NCBI GenBank assembly: GCA_002457215.1
Contig: NTJZ01000002.1
Location: 295,788-359,787 of the forward strand
Length of the DNA stretch: 64,000 nt
Source of the DNA: OM182 bacterium MED-G28
GTDB taxonomy: Bacteria; Pseudomonadota; Gammaproteobacteria; Pseudomonadales; Pseudohongiellaceae
Direction of reading: 5' to 3'
Below the pieces are notes generated by a model. The model was not told the DNA's origin. It ran no database searches and saw only the letters and a list, made by a program, of their open reading frames with translations. How positions within the stretch are numbered: the first letter of the stretch is position 1; each line of letters starts with the position of its first letter. The position numbers and the translations under genes were made by a program. Of this stretch, positions 42,545 through 52,175 are shown one piece after another.

Positions 42545-43518
42545 ATCTCGCGAATTCTAAAAAAATTCTTTTTTTCGGTGGCAAAGGCGGTGTTGGAAAG
42601 ACAACGATTTCCTCGGCAACAGCTATGGCAAGAGCAAACGCCGGCGGTAAAGTCTTGTTAGTATCTACTGACCCTGCTCATAATCTTGGGCATTTATTTG
42701 ATCGCCCTATCGGCTCACAACCTGTTCGAATTATGGCGGGCCTGGATGCTCTAGAATTAGACCCAGGAGAAACTATAGAAAAGCATTTGAAAGAAATATC
42801 CTCCTCGCTGCATAAGATGATGCCGCCAAACCTTTATGGTGAAGTAGATAAACACGTAGCGCTATCGCGGGATGCGCCTGGTATGCATGAAGCCGCCTTG
42901 TTGGAGCGAATGGCTGATGTTATTGAAGAAGGGTATGACGATTATGATTTAATTGTGTTTGACACGGCACCTTCGGGTCATACTGCAAGGCTAATGGTCC
43001 TGCCTGAAATGATGTCAGCTTGGACGGAAGGTTTAATAAAGCGTAGGGAAAAAGCAGATCGTTTCGCTGAGTTTGTGCGTGAGTTAGGACAAGATTCTTC
43101 CATGGAAGATAAGACAATAGGTGGTGCGACTATTAAAGAGCAAGAGCGGGAGAGTAAAATTCGACAAATTTTGCTTAGGCGCAGGCATAAGTTTACTCAC
43201 TTGCGGGAACGCATAGCCAATGAGGATGAAACTTCCTTCATTATCGTTTTGGCCGCTGAACGTCTGCCAGTTCTCGAGACGATAGAGTTACATGATCAAT
43301 TAATGCAGGCAAATGTATCGATTTCATGCCTTGTCGTTAATAAAAGGGCACCTTCTGACAGTGGCGATTTTATGGAGGAGCGCAGAATTCAAGAAGAGGT
43401 GCATCTAAAAACTTTGTCTGAATCGCTGCCCGAATCTGAGCGCCACGATATCTATTTGCAACCACATGACGTAGTGGGTATAGCTGCTGTGCAGAAACTT
43501 GCGAAGCAACTTGAGTAA
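42535..43518 (+). CDS. ArsA/Get3-like (TRC40) ATPase
   Basis: I place the start at GTG 42535 (TTG 42538 is the alternative), overlapping the upstream stop; a GTG at 42487 also exists. The protein is about 327 residues. It has the deviant Walker A G-G-K-G-G-V-G-K-T-T, L-V-S-T-D-P-A-H-N-L-G, and switch II D-T-A-P-S-G-H-T-A-R-L. These define the ArsA/Get3 branch of the SIMIBI ATPases, which energise metalloid export or guide tail-anchored proteins. No ArsB efflux gene and no arsR are nearby. The neighbours suggest metal handling or membrane-protein targeting tied to the small Cys-Cys protein. Confidence 0.88.
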   Translation: MLLDLANSKKILFFGGKGGVGKTTISSATAMARANAGGKVLLVSTDPAHNLGHLFDRPIGSQPVRIMAGLDALELDPGETIEKHLKEISSSLHKMMPPNLYGEVDKHVALSRDAPGMHEAALLERMADVIEEGYDDYDLIVFDTAPSGHTARLMVLPEMMSAWTEGLIKRREKADRFAEFVRELGQDSSMEDKTIGGATIKEQERESKIRQILLRRRHKFTHLRERIANEDETSFIIVLAAERLPVLETIELHDQLMQANVSISCLVVNKRAPSDSGDFMEERRIQEEVHLKTLSESLPESERHDIYLQPHDVVGIAAVQKLAKQLE

Positions 43519-43527
43519 AAATTAATC

Positions 43528-43556
43528 TTGACGTATTTGAATTAGAATCTAATAAT
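43528..43556 (+). promoter_or_regulatory. Promoter overlapped by a 13-bp palindrome, before the small His/Cys protein gene
   Basis: TTGACG (43528-43533) and AATAAT (43551-43556) are spaced by 17 bp, a good sigma-70 layout. A perfect palindrome around A43547, ATTAGAATCTAAT (43541-43553), lies across the spacer and the -10. This is a natural place for a repressor such as Zur or Fur, but the sequence is not the standard E. coli box of either. The predicted start of transcription falls near the ATG at 43563. Confidence 0.55.
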
Positions 43557-43562
43557 AAGGCG

Positions 43563-43889
43563 ATGTATATCACTAAAATTAAGAATTCAGCGGCAAAAGT
43601 AGCGAATAGATTGCGAGGTTTATCTGCTCGCTACCTATCATTGTTCTTGCTGGCCTTCTTATTTACTTTCGTTCAAGGTGCTGGATTAGTCCATCACCAT
43701 GACGGTGATCTGCAACAGCAATTTGACTGTAACATCTGTTTAAAAAGCGGTTCAAGCAATGAACTCGCCAGTAGTACAGAGCATTCTTTCAATTTCCAAA
43801 GGCTCTCAGTCGAATTTTCAGAATCAATAGCGCTGGCCCCGCTCTATCGGATAGTTCCTACCAAGTCTCGTTCTCCTCCTAACGCATAA
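43563..43889 (+). CDS. Small exported His/Cys protein, probable zinc-related chaperone
   Basis: This 108-residue protein has a basic N-terminus and one hydrophobic segment (L-S-L-F-L-L-A-F-L-F-T-F-V-Q-G-A, about 27-42), then a periplasmic part. It starts with L-V-H-H-H-D-G-D and D-C-N-I-C-L, the typical pattern of small proteins found beside zinc-uptake genes (NCBI calls similar ones zinc chaperones). The gene is directly followed by a TonB receptor with His-rich loops and preceded by the palindromic promoter. Metal binding through the three His and two Cys is expected but not shown. Confidence 0.7.
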   Translation: MYITKIKNSAAKVANRLRGLSARYLSLFLLAFLFTFVQGAGLVHHHDGDLQQQFDCNICLKSGSSNELASSTEHSFNFQRLSVEFSESIALAPLYRIVPTKSRSPPNA

Positions 43890-43996
43890 CTCAAAAATTT
43901 ATTTTTTAATTTTCGTTACATAACGTGTCTGCTCGTGTAGGGCGGCCGTGTTTTTCAGCTAATTTCATAAAAAAGTTATTCGTATAGGTGCAACCG

Positions 43997-46321
43997 ATGG
44001 AACTGCCTTTTAGACGTTCAAAACTATCAATATGTATAGGTGTAATTTTAACCACGGGCTATCAAGTCAATGCTGCTGAGCAAGCTCATAATGAGGATAC
44101 TTTAGAGGAAATTGTCATTACTTCAGCTTTTAATACATCTGAAGCTGAGACAGCTATGCCAATTGGCATTTTGTCTGGAGAGGCGCTTAGAGAAAAAGCC
44201 GGTAATTCGCTCGGAGCGACTTTGCAAAATGAAATCGGGGTTGACGTCGCTAGTTTTGGTCCTGGCGTTGGCCAACCTCTCATCCGAGGCCAAGGAGGAA
44301 ACCGAGTTAAAGTCCTTCAAAACAGCGTTGGTGTAATCGATGTTGCAGCCCAAAGTCCTGATCATGCGAATGGGGCAGAAGCATTAGTTGCTGAACGAAT
44401 TGAAGTAGTTCGCGGACCCGCGACACTTCTATATGGCAGCGGCGCTGTTGGAGGAGTCGTAAACGTTATTGATAATCGAATTCCTACTCGACTCGTTGAA
44501 GAAACTGAGTTCCAGATTGAACAGAGTCACAATTCGGTTAATGACGAGAACAAGACTATTTTTAGCTTGGACGCGTCTAGCGGATCTTTTGGCTTTCACC
44601 TCAATGGCTTTAAGCGAAAAAGTAATAATGTTGAGATAGATGGCCTTGCTATTGACGAATTTGCTATGGAGGAGTTGGAAGAGTACGTCGAAGAGACTCT
44701 TGGTATGCATCACGACGACCACGACGACCACGACGACCACGACGACCACGACGATGAAGAGTTCACCAATACAAATGGATTTATTGGTAATTCTGATTCT
44801 GAGGCATCGGGCGTCACTGCGGGTTTCTCTTACGTTACTGATCGCGGATTTATTGGCGTCTCGGTGAGTGAATTGGATAATGAGTATGGTCTTCCCCCTG
44901 GCACCCACTCTCACGGCCATCATGAAGAAGACCACGACGATGACCACGACGATGACCACGACGATGATCATGACGATGATCATGATGATGATCATGATGA
45001 TGATCATGATGATGATCATGAAGAAGGTCATGAAGAAGTAGAGTTTGTTCGACTGGATCTTGAGCAGACCCGCTATGACTTCAAGAGCGGATTAAATTTT
45101 ACTAATAGCTGGATCGAAAGCATAAGCGCTGATATCGGTTTGACCGATTATCAGCACGGCGAGATTGAATATTTTGAAGACGGCGGCAGCGAGGTAGGTA
45201 CGGTATACGAGACCGAAGGTTACGATAGCAGATTTACGCTTACCCACGCTCCTATGGGAGATTGGACTGGTGTCTGGGGAATACAATTGTCGGACACTGA
45301 GTTTAGCGCCATTGGAGAGGAAGCCTTTATTCCAAAATCAGACATCACGTCAGTCGGGCTATTTGCGCTCGAGCGATTTACCGGGGCGAATTATACTTTT
45401 GAGTTAGGTGCACGCTATGAAGATAATGAAATTGATGCTGGCCTTGCATGTGACTTTGACGACTCATCATCTAGTATCAGCAGCAGCCTGCTTTATGATT
45501 TGAACGAAGAATCAAATTTTATGATTGGCATTTCCCGGTCAGAAAGATCACCCCAGGTTGAAGAGCTATTTGCAAACGCCTCTAATCTTGAAGACGCGTG
45601 CGGATCTATTGACCACGACGATGACCACGACGATGACCACGACGATGATCATGATGAGCACGGTGAGGAGTTGGTCTTACATGCAGCGACTAACTTGCTG
45701 GAGATCGGTAATGCAAATCTTGACTCAGAAACATCTAATAACTTCGAGCTTAGCTATCGGAAGCATTCGGGATCATGGACTGGAGAGATAGGTGCTTACT
45801 ATAACAAAATAGATGACTACATCTTTTTGGATATTACTGGTGAAGAGATCGAAGAGCAGTCTGTTGCTCGGTGGACAGCGCGAGATGCGACGTTTAAGGG
45901 AATTGAGGCTCAATTTACCTATAACCTATTCGAGTCTTCGGAAGCTAGTGCAGAGTTTACTGTTTTCGGTGACATGGTTGAGGCTGAATTTGATAGAGGA
46001 GGGAATGTCCCAAGGATACCTTCATCGAAATTAGGCGCAGAGCTTCGTTACTTTGGAAACGATTGGAGCGCACATGTCCACGTGACTCGTCACGGAGAGC
46101 AAGATGACGTTGGGCGTCTGGAGCTGAAAACTGATGGCTACACTCTTCTGTCAATCTATGCTGATTACCATTTACAAGTTGGTGGCGATAGCGAGGTGAA
46201 ACTTTTTATTAGAGGTGACAACTTGCTCGATGACGAGGTTAGAAATCACACCTCAATACTTAAGAACTATGCGCCAGAAGCTGGCCGCGCGGTAACGCTA
46301 GGATTGCGTTACGAGTTTTAG
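43997..46321 (+). CDS. TonB-dependent receptor with His/Asp-rich loops, probable zinc (ZnuD-like) importer
   Basis: I place the start at ATG 43997, nine bases after an AGG element, rather than the GTG at 43988. The protein is about 774 residues. A Sec signal ends near V-N-A-A, then comes a TonB-box-like E-E-I-V-I-T and a plug domain ([27 protein letters not shown]). The beta-barrel ends with [11 protein letters not shown]. Three inserts of His and Asp repeats lie at residues 238-253, 306-347 and 539-555. Neisseria ZnuD also has His-rich loops for zinc. This is an outer-membrane importer; zinc is the favoured ligand, other divalent metals are possible. The last four bases overlap the convergent bamE end. 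Confidence 0.85.
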   Translation: MELPFRRSKLSICIGVILTTGYQVNAAEQAHNEDTLEEIVITSAFNTSEAETAMPIGILSGEALREKAGNSLGATLQNEIGVDVASFGPGVGQPLIRGQGGNRVKVLQNSVGVIDVAAQSPDHANGAEALVAERIEVVRGPATLLYGSGAVGGVVNVIDNRIPTRLVEETEFQIEQSHNSVNDENKTIFSLDASSGSFGFHLNGFKRKSNNVEIDGLAIDEFAMEELEEYVEETLGMHHDDHDDHDDHDDHDDEEFTNTNGFIGNSDSEASGVTAGFSYVTDRGFIGVSVSELDNEYGLPPGTHSHGHHEEDHDDDHDDDHDDDHDDDHDDDHDDDHDDDHEEGHEEVEFVRLDLEQTRYDFKSGLNFTNSWIESISADIGLTDYQHGEIEYFEDGGSEVGTVYETEGYDSRFTLTHAPMGDWTGVWGIQLSDTEFSAIGEEAFIPKSDITSVGLFALERFTGANYTFELGARYEDNEIDAGLACDFDDSSSSISSSLLYDLNEESNFMIGISRSERSPQVEELFANASNLEDACGSIDHDDDHDDDHDDDHDEHGEELVLHAATNLLEIGNANLDSETSNNFELSYRKHSGSWTGEIGAYYNKIDDYIFLDITGEEIEEQSVARWTARDATFKGIEAQFTYNLFESSEASAEFTVFGDMVEAEFDRGGNVPRIPSSKLGAELRYFGNDWSAHVHVTRHGEQDDVGRLELKTDGYTLLSIYADYHLQVGGDSEVKLFIRGDNLLDDEVRNHTSILKNYAPEAGRAVTLGLRYEF
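44708..44755 (+). repeat. In-frame His/Asp repeat tract 1
   Basis: Nine-base units of cac-gac-gac are repeated four times with little variation (44711-44746). They encode H-D-D repeats in a predicted extracellular loop of the TonB receptor, residues 238-253. Confidence 0.9.
44912..45037 (+). repeat. In-frame His/Asp repeat tract 2 (longest)
   Basis: Twelve-base units of the pattern gac-cac-gac-gat change, along the tract, to gat-cat-gat-gat. They encode about seven D-H-D-D units between H-E-E caps (residues 306-347). The shift from C-ending to T-ending codons suggests separate bursts of expansion. Confidence 0.9.
45611..45661 (+). repeat. In-frame His/Asp repeat tract 3
   Basis: Three units of gac-cac-gac-gat, then a gat-cat-gat-gag end, encode residues 539-555 in a later predicted loop. 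The unit resembles the first half of tract 2. Confidence 0.9.
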
Positions 46322-46713
46322 TTAGTGGTTTCTTCTTCTTGACTCCCGACTGCGGTTGCGTCTGCAACCGCGGACGGGATGAAGTCACCTTCGAAGCCAA
46401 CTAATTGATCATCGATAAAAAACACAGAGAGGCGCTCCTGTCCGCGTTCGCCCCCACCGGGTTGAAAGCTATAGATGTAATCCCACCGATCTTGGTGGAA
46501 TGGGTCTCGTACAAGAGGAGTGCCCATTACGAAAGTAACCTGCCTTTTCGACATACCAGGGCGTAATTGGTCGACCATTTCTTGAGTGATGACGTTCCCC
46601 TGAGGGATGGATATTTTGTAAACGCCGGGAAAATCCATTGATCCAATATTATTGCAGGCCAGTAATGTGCCGCATAACGAAGTGACGAGTATTTGCTGAG
46701 TAAGTTTCTTCAT
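46318..46713 (-). CDS. bamE: Outer-membrane assembly lipoprotein BamE (SmpA)
   Basis: This 131-residue protein has a lipobox L-L-A-C with Cys20, then the BamE fold: [34 protein letters not shown] and H-Q-D-R-W-D-Y-I-Y. BamE stabilises the BamA-BamD complex that inserts beta-barrels into the outer membrane. An acidic/Ala tail follows the fold. The gene is divergent from fur across a 206-bp gap and convergent with the TonB receptor, ends overlapping by four bases. Confidence 0.95.
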   Translation of the reverse strand: MKKLTQQILVTSLCGTLLACNNIGSMDFPGVYKISIPQGNVITQEMVDQLRPGMSKRQVTFVMGTPLVRDPFHQDRWDYIYSFQPGGGERGQERLSVFFIDDQLVGFEGDFIPSAVADATAVGSQEEETTN

Positions 46714-46919
46714 ATAGCTGAAAGACCTGTTTGGGTCTCGCTTTCCTAAGTGCTCTTATCTGGGCATAATACCTTACCTAAATAAGTAGGAAAACCGCGT
46801 ATTTCGTGATGATTGAACTAAGTCGGTTCAAATTATGAATACTAAACTTAGTTCTCTATAGCGTTAAACACCTACAATCTTGAATTCTAAAGCTTATCCC
46901 TGATACTTGAGAGCGTGAT

Positions 46920-47345
46920 ATGACCACTGAAAACCAGGAATTGCGTAAAGCGGGTTTAAAAGTCACTTTACCCAGAGTAAAGATTCTTCAAATTCTGGAA
47001 AATTCTGTTAATAAACACATGAGCGCTGAAGATGTCTATAAGGCGCTGATTGAAGCCGACGAAGATGTGGGCTTGGCAACGGTATATCGAGTACTCACGC
47101 AGTTTGAAACAGCTGGTTTAGTCATGCGCCATCATTTTGAAGGCGGTCATTCGGTATTTGAATTGACCCCGGTAGACCATCACGATCATATTGTTTGCAA
47201 TAAGTGCGGTCGAGTCGAAGAATTTTATGATGAGATTATTGAAGCACAACAAGATAAGATCGCTGAGAACTACGGTTTTAAGATTACTGACCACAGCATG
47301 TATCTGTATGGGATTTGCGATATTTGCCAAAAGAGCGATGCTTGA
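46920..47345 (+). CDS. fur: Ferric uptake regulator Fur
   Basis: This 141-residue protein has the Fur N-terminal DNA-binding domain (L-R-K-A-G-L-K-V-T-L-P-R, then D-V-G-L-A-T-V-Y-R-V-L). The C-terminal metal domain has F-E-G-G-H-S, D-H-H-D-H-I-V-C-N-K-C-G and C-D-I-C-Q at the end. The position next to bamE and recN is the classic Fur locus, so this is Fur rather than Zur. It represses iron uptake genes with Fe(II). No clear 19-bp Fur box was found in the bamE-fur gap. Confidence 0.95.
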   Translation: MTTENQELRKAGLKVTLPRVKILQILENSVNKHMSAEDVYKALIEADEDVGLATVYRVLTQFETAGLVMRHHFEGGHSVFELTPVDHHDHIVCNKCGRVEEFYDEIIEAQQDKIAENYGFKITDHSMYLYGICDICQKSDA

Positions 47346-47383
47346 GCTGTATCTGTAATTCGCGTCACTAAATCAGGAAAAAT

Positions 47384-49057
47384 TTAATTCAAAGCCATCA
47401 TTTTTTCTGCATGCGCAAGTGATTCCTCAGAAAAGTCGTTACCACCTAGCATTCGAGCAATTTCTTTCACTAGCCGTTCACCCTTTAATTCCTCTATATG
47501 TGTTAGCGTCGATTGCTTGTCACTTTGTTTGCTGACAAAGAAGTGATGATGACCTTGGCCCGCAACTTGAGCTTGATGGGTTACGCAGAGAACCTGTGTT
47601 TTCTCACCAAGACCTCGCAATAACTCACCTACAACTATCGCAACACCGCCCCCGATTCCTACATCGACTTCGTCGAAAACTAGGCTGGGTATTTGCGATG
47701 TTTGTGCGGTAATAACTTGTATCGCGAGGCTGATTCGAGACAGCTCACCACCAGAAGCAATTTTTGCAAGTGGTTTTGGGTCTTGTCCTGGGTTGGTGCT
47801 GACTAGAAATTCGATAGTCTCTAGTCCATTTATGGATGGATCACTGCCTTCTTTGGCGGCAAGGCTAACTTCTAATCGGGCATGAGGCATTTCTAATTCT
47901 TGCAGCTGTTTATTAATTTGATTGGCAAGTTTTTTTGCTCCCTTGTTGCGCTGCTCACTTATTTTTTTTGCAATAGCAGCATACTGTGCTCGCAATAAAC
48001 CGTCATTGGCAGAGAGTTTCTCTAGTTCTTCATCAGAGTTTTGAAAGCGACTCAATTGTACTCTGAGGTCAGCAGTGATCTTAATGAGTTCAGCAGGTTT
48101 TACTTTATGCTTACGGGCAATAGTGTGAAGATCGTTTAGGCGCATGTTAACTTGTTCCAACCTTTCAGGGTTGGATTCAAATTCGTCCTGAAATGAAGAT
48201 AAATCAGTCACGGCCTCGCCTAATTGAATTTCTGAGGATTCTAGTAATCCAATGATGGCGTCGATGCGACTAGTCTTAGTGGGTAGTTCTCGTAAAGCAA
48301 CGAGTGCGGAGTGAACAAGGGACAGAACGGAATGATCTTCATCCTCTCGACAAAGCGACAAGGCAGTGCTGACGCCTGATAAGGTTTCATCGGCACTGTT
48401 CAAATTCTTAAACTCAGCCTCCAATGAGGTGACTTCATTTTCGCCTAGTTTTAATTCATCCAGTTCAGAGAGTTGATAGGCTAGAAGTTGGGTTTGGGCT
48501 GAGTATTCCTCAGACTGGTTGCTCAGCCTATTCATCTCTCGAAAGTTCTGTTGCCACTGTTTGAAAGTGGACAACAACTTATCGCGGAATTTTTTATCGA
48601 CGCTGAATTCGTCCAATAGTCGTTGGTGGGTCAGTCGTTGTAGGAGTGATTGGTGTTCGTGCTGGCTGTGGATATCTAACAGCATTTCTCCAAGAGTCTT
48701 CAGGTTTGCCATAGTTACCGAGGAGTCGTTTATATAGCCTTTGGAGCGGCCATCAGCATTTACTACGCGGCGTAAGATGCAGTTTCTAGAATCATCTAAT
48801 GCGAGGTCATTCTCCTGCAACCACCGATTTGCTTCTTCAATGTTGCTGGTATCGAATTCGGCGCAGATATCGGTTTTATTGACACCACTGCGAACCACAG
48901 TCTTATCGGCCCGATCACCAAGAGCAAGGCCAAGTGCGCCCAAAATGATTGATTTCCCTGCACCAGTCTCACCAGTTATCACGGACATACCAGGTTGGAA
49001 CTCTATTTCGAGTCGATCAACGGTGGCGTAATTCAGTATGGAAAGCAGGTTCAGCAT
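47384..49057 (-). CDS. recN: DNA repair protein RecN
   Basis: This 557-residue protein has the SMC-like order: Walker A T-G-E-T-G-A-G-K-S near residue 30, a long coiled coil (about 150-370, two arms), then S-G-G-E-L-S-R signature, Walker B (S-L-V-F-D-E-V-D-V-G-I-G-G) and H-Q-A-Q-V-A. RecN acts at double-strand breaks. It is convergent with fur. No good LexA operator was found in the upstream stretch that I read. Confidence 0.95.
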   Translation of the reverse strand: MLNLLSILNYATVDRLEIEFQPGMSVITGETGAGKSIILGALGLALGDRADKTVVRSGVNKTDICAEFDTSNIEEANRWLQENDLALDDSRNCILRRVVNADGRSKGYINDSSVTMANLKTLGEMLLDIHSQHEHQSLLQRLTHQRLLDEFSVDKKFRDKLLSTFKQWQQNFREMNRLSNQSEEYSAQTQLLAYQLSELDELKLGENEVTSLEAEFKNLNSADETLSGVSTALSLCREDEDHSVLSLVHSALVALRELPTKTSRIDAIIGLLESSEIQLGEAVTDLSSFQDEFESNPERLEQVNMRLNDLHTIARKHKVKPAELIKITADLRVQLSRFQNSDEELEKLSANDGLLRAQYAAIAKKISEQRNKGAKKLANQINKQLQELEMPHARLEVSLAAKEGSDPSINGLETIEFLVSTNPGQDPKPLAKIASGGELSRISLAIQVITAQTSQIPSLVFDEVDVGIGGGVAIVVGELLRGLGEKTQVLCVTHQAQVAGQGHHHFFVSKQSDKQSTLTHIEELKGERLVKEIARMLGGNDFSEESLAHAEKMMALN

Positions 49058-49128
49058 AGGCCTAAAGTATATTGGATCAATCTGCGGATGACAGCCAAAT
49101 TATCTTAAGAAAAAACCTCATTGAGGTG

Positions 49129-49156
49129 CTTGAAATTGGCGGTCCCAACCCCATAT
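49129..49156 (+). promoter_or_regulatory. Sigma-32 (heat-shock) promoter of grpE
   Basis: CTTGAAA (49129-49135), 13 bp, and CCCCATAT (49149-49156) match the RpoH consensus nearly perfectly. The expected transcription start is about 90 bp before the grpE ATG. The promoter lies in the gap between recN (divergent) and grpE. Confidence 0.9.
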
Positions 49157-49253
49157 CGGGGACAGTGCATCGAGACATTTCACAATTTGGGAAGCCGGCT
49201 AGGCAAGCCTTTGAAAGTGTTATAAAAAATATTAACTTATCTCAGAGGGTAGT

Positions 49254-49904
49254 ATGAGTAAAACCACTCCAGATAATGGGGCTGAAGCGGATCAGGATAA
49301 CGAGATTCAGAGTCAAGATCAGCCAGAGTTAGCTGAAACCGGGGAGCTGGTTGATGGCGGCGATCCACAAACCTCGGAAAAAAGCAGTTCCCCTGAAGGT
49401 TTAGATTTGGAACAGGTTTTGGAAAAGCTGGCTGCGGCGGAATTAGCCGCTGAACACGCTAAAGATGATCTGCTGCGAGTGCAGGCAGAAATGCAGAATC
49501 TGCGCAGGCGTACAGAGCAAGATATCGAAAAAGCCCATAAATATGGGCAAGAAAAATTTAGTATTGAACTGCTCTCCGTCATGGATAACTTGGAGCGAGC
49601 ACTTACCGCGGCATCAGAGCATGAAGACGATTCTGTGAAAGCGATTTATGACGGCGTTGACCTGACCCTAAAGAGCTTTATTGACTGCTTCAGCAAGTTC
49701 AATATCGAGACCCTGGATCCGCTGGGAGAACCGTTTGACCCACAAACCCATCAAGCCATGGGCATGCAGGAAAACCCTGAAGTTGAACCAAACACAGTGA
49801 TAGCTGTAATGCAGAAAGGATACACACTGCATGGGCGGGTTATCCGACCTGCAATGGTAATGGTGGCTAAGGAATCAAGTTTGAAGGTCAACGAGGAAGA
49901 ATAG
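49254..49904 (+). CDS. grpE: Nucleotide exchange factor GrpE
   Basis: The protein has 216 residues and starts at ATG 49254 behind GAGGG. An acidic disordered N-terminus (about 1-55) precedes the long helix ([16 protein letters not shown]). The beta domain ends with [18 protein letters not shown]. GrpE releases ADP from DnaK. It is the first gene of the heat-shock block and is expressed from the sigma-32 promoter upstream. Confidence 0.97.
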   Translation: MSKTTPDNGAEADQDNEIQSQDQPELAETGELVDGGDPQTSEKSSSPEGLDLEQVLEKLAAAELAAEHAKDDLLRVQAEMQNLRRRTEQDIEKAHKYGQEKFSIELLSVMDNLERALTAASEHEDDSVKAIYDGVDLTLKSFIDCFSKFNIETLDPLGEPFDPQTHQAMGMQENPEVEPNTVIAVMQKGYTLHGRVIRPAMVMVAKESSLKVNEEE

Positions 49905-50105
49905 AGCGGTGGGTTGGCCAGCCTCGATACAAGCACATAATTTTGCGGGAAATTTGCCTGAGCCGCTTGAAATAACTGGAATCGGGCCAATATTCACAAC
50001 CAAGGTATTAGTAAGGCGAAAGTAGGGCCCATGAGAGGCCAAAGCGAAGTAAAAGTTGAAAGAGAATACTACTTTTAAGCCAGGAATTAAGTGGAGAAAT
50101 GAATA

Positions 50106-52034
50106 ATGGGTAAGATAATCGGTATCGACTTAGGAACTACTAACTCCTGCGTCGCAGTGATGGACGCTGGTGAAGCCAAAGTCATTGAAAATGCAGAAGG
50201 AGATCGAACCACTCCCTCAATTATTGCTTACAGCGGTGATGGTGAAACGTTGGTTGGGCAGCCAGCCAAACGTCAGGCTGTAACGAATCCTGATAATACG
50301 CTGTTTGCGATCAAGCGATTAATTGGACGCCAGTTCGATGATGATGTTGTACAAAAAGACATCAAGATGGTGCCCTACAAAATTATCAAAGCTGATAACG
50401 GTGATGCTTGGGTAGAAGTAAATGGTGACAAGATGTCCCCGCCACAAATAGCTGCGCAGATCTTAATGAAGATGAAGAAGACTGCTGAGGATTTTCTTGG
50501 TGAGGAAATCAAGGAAGCAGTAGTTACTGTACCTGCCTATTTTAATGATTCGCAGCGGCAGGCAACAAAAGATGCTGGCAGGATTGCAGGCCTAGATGTA
50601 AAACGAATTATCAATGAGCCGACCGCAGCGGCACTCGCTTACGGTATGGACAAAAAGGCCGGTGACTCTACTGTTGCAGTTTATGACTTAGGCGGTGGTA
50701 CTTTTGATATCTCTATTATTGAAATTGCAGAGACCGATGGCGAGCACACCTTCGAAGTACTTTCGACCAATGGTGATACTTTCCTTGGAGGAGAAGATTT
50801 TGATCTTCGCTTAATCGACTATCTAGCGGAAGAATTTAAGAAAGAATCCGGTATGGATTTGCATAATGACCCTTTAGCACTGCAACGACTTAAAGAAGCG
50901 GCAGAGAAAGCAAAAATCGAACTTTCGTCTGCGCAACAAACGGAAGTGAATCTTCCGTATATTACTGCTGATGCGTCGGGTCCTAAACACTTGGTGCAAA
51001 AACTAACCCGTGCAAAATTTGAGTCTCTAGTTGAAGAACTAGTTGAACGAACTTTGGGGCCACTAAAGATTGCGATACAAGATGCTGATCTCGATGTCTC
51101 CAAGATTGATGACGTTATCTTGGTCGGAGGTCAGACTCGGATGCCACTGGTGCAAAAGAAAGTTACTGAGTTCTTTGGTAAAGAATCTCGAAAAGACGTT
51201 AATCCGGACGAAGCTGTAGCAGTAGGTGCGGCAATTCAGGCGGCTGTACTTTCTGGCGATGTTAATGATGTATTGTTGCTAGACGTAACGCCATTGTCTT
51301 TAGGTATTGAAACTCTGGGTGGGGTTGCTAGTAATTTAATAGACAAGAACACCACGATTCCAACTAAGAAAACACAGGTATTTTCTACCGCAGACGATAA
51401 TCAGACAGCTGTGACAATTCATGTTGTTCAGGGTGAGCGCAAACAAGCTGCGCAGAATAAATCACTAGGCAGGTTTGATCTAACTGATATTCCGCCATCT
51501 CCTCGAGGCATGCCTCAAATTGAAGTAGCGTTCGATCTGGATGCCAATGGCATTTTAAATGTCTCTGCAAAAGATAAGGCGACAGGTAAAGAACAGTCTA
51601 TCGTAATTAAAGCATCCAGCGGTTTGTCAGATGAAGAAATAGAGCAAATGGTGAAAGACGCAGAAGCACATTCTGCAGATGACAAGAAGTTTGAGGAGCT
51701 CATAACGGCGCGCAATACAGCTGATGGCTTGATTCATGCTACCAAGAAAACTCTAGAGGAAGCAGGTGATAAGGCCACTGATGAAGAAAAAGATGCAATT
51801 AACAATGCTGTAAGTGCTTTGGAAGAAGCAGTTAAGAGTGATGACCTCGCAGACATCGAAGCTAAGACTAAAGATCTTACCGATGCCTCAACGGGCTTGG
51901 CTCAGAAACTGTATGCAGAGCAGGCTCAAGCAGAAGGCGCCGCTGGTGCTGAAGCAGAAGCCGGTGAAGCAGGACAGTCGACAAATGAAGATGCTGTAGA
52001 TGCTGAGTTTGAAGAAGTTGAAGAAGATAAATAA
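50106..52034 (+). CDS. dnaK: Chaperone DnaK (Hsp70)
   Basis: The protein has 642 residues. The ATPase domain begins [13 protein letters not shown] and has [12 protein letters not shown] and [10 protein letters not shown]. The substrate domain starts near [12 protein letters not shown], followed by a helical lid and a Glu/Ala-rich tail ending E-E-V-E-E-D-K. DnaK folds and protects proteins with DnaJ and GrpE. It lies 201 bp after grpE in the same direction and is closed by a strong terminator. Confidence 0.98.
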   Translation: MGKIIGIDLGTTNSCVAVMDAGEAKVIENAEGDRTTPSIIAYSGDGETLVGQPAKRQAVTNPDNTLFAIKRLIGRQFDDDVVQKDIKMVPYKIIKADNGDAWVEVNGDKMSPPQIAAQILMKMKKTAEDFLGEEIKEAVVTVPAYFNDSQRQATKDAGRIAGLDVKRIINEPTAAALAYGMDKKAGDSTVAVYDLGGGTFDISIIEIAETDGEHTFEVLSTNGDTFLGGEDFDLRLIDYLAEEFKKESGMDLHNDPLALQRLKEAAEKAKIELSSAQQTEVNLPYITADASGPKHLVQKLTRAKFESLVEELVERTLGPLKIAIQDADLDVSKIDDVILVGGQTRMPLVQKKVTEFFGKESRKDVNPDEAVAVGAAIQAAVLSGDVNDVLLLDVTPLSLGIETLGGVASNLIDKNTTIPTKKTQVFSTADDNQTAVTIHVVQGERKQAAQNKSLGRFDLTDIPPSPRGMPQIEVAFDLDANGILNVSAKDKATGKEQSIVIKASSGLSDEEIEQMVKDAEAHSADDKKFEELITARNTADGLIHATKKTLEEAGDKATDEEKDAINNAVSALEEAVKSDDLADIEAKTKDLTDASTGLAQKLYAEQAQAEGAAGAEAEAGEAGQSTNEDAVDAEFEEVEEDK

Positions 52035-52096
52035 GTAAGGGAGTAGGCGGTAGCAGCACAACATACACCTTATTCCATCACTAACATAAAAGCAGA

Positions 52097-52128
52097 AAAC
52101 TAAGTCATCACGATGACTTAGTTTTTTT
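52097..52128 (+). terminator. Rho-independent terminator between dnaK and dnaJ
   Basis: A 12-bp stem (52097-52108 with 52113-52124, core ACTAAGTCAT / ATGACTTAGT) has a four-base loop CACG and a seven-T run to 52128. It should limit read-through from dnaK into dnaJ. Confidence 0.85.
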
Positions 52129-52175
52129 GCGTAAAGAGAATGGTTTTTTAAATCAAGGATAAAACGGCAGACTAA

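Noticed and set aside
44429..45031. Long minus-strand reading frame with Ile/Met and Val runs
   Set aside because: It is the antisense shadow of the His/Asp repeat codons of the TonB receptor; no start signal and no protein-like composition.
44708..45037. Repeats that might suggest a CRISPR array
   Set aside because: The units are 9-12 bp, contiguous, in frame and without spacers, so they are coding microsatellite-like repeats.
46714..46919. Possible Fur box in the bamE-fur gap
   Set aside because: The AT-rich sequence has short palindromic bits only and no 19-bp match to the Fur consensus.
49058..49100. Possible LexA (SOS) box upstream of recN
   Set aside because: A CTG...ACAG pair is present but the spacing is too short for the CTGT-N8-ACAG consensus.
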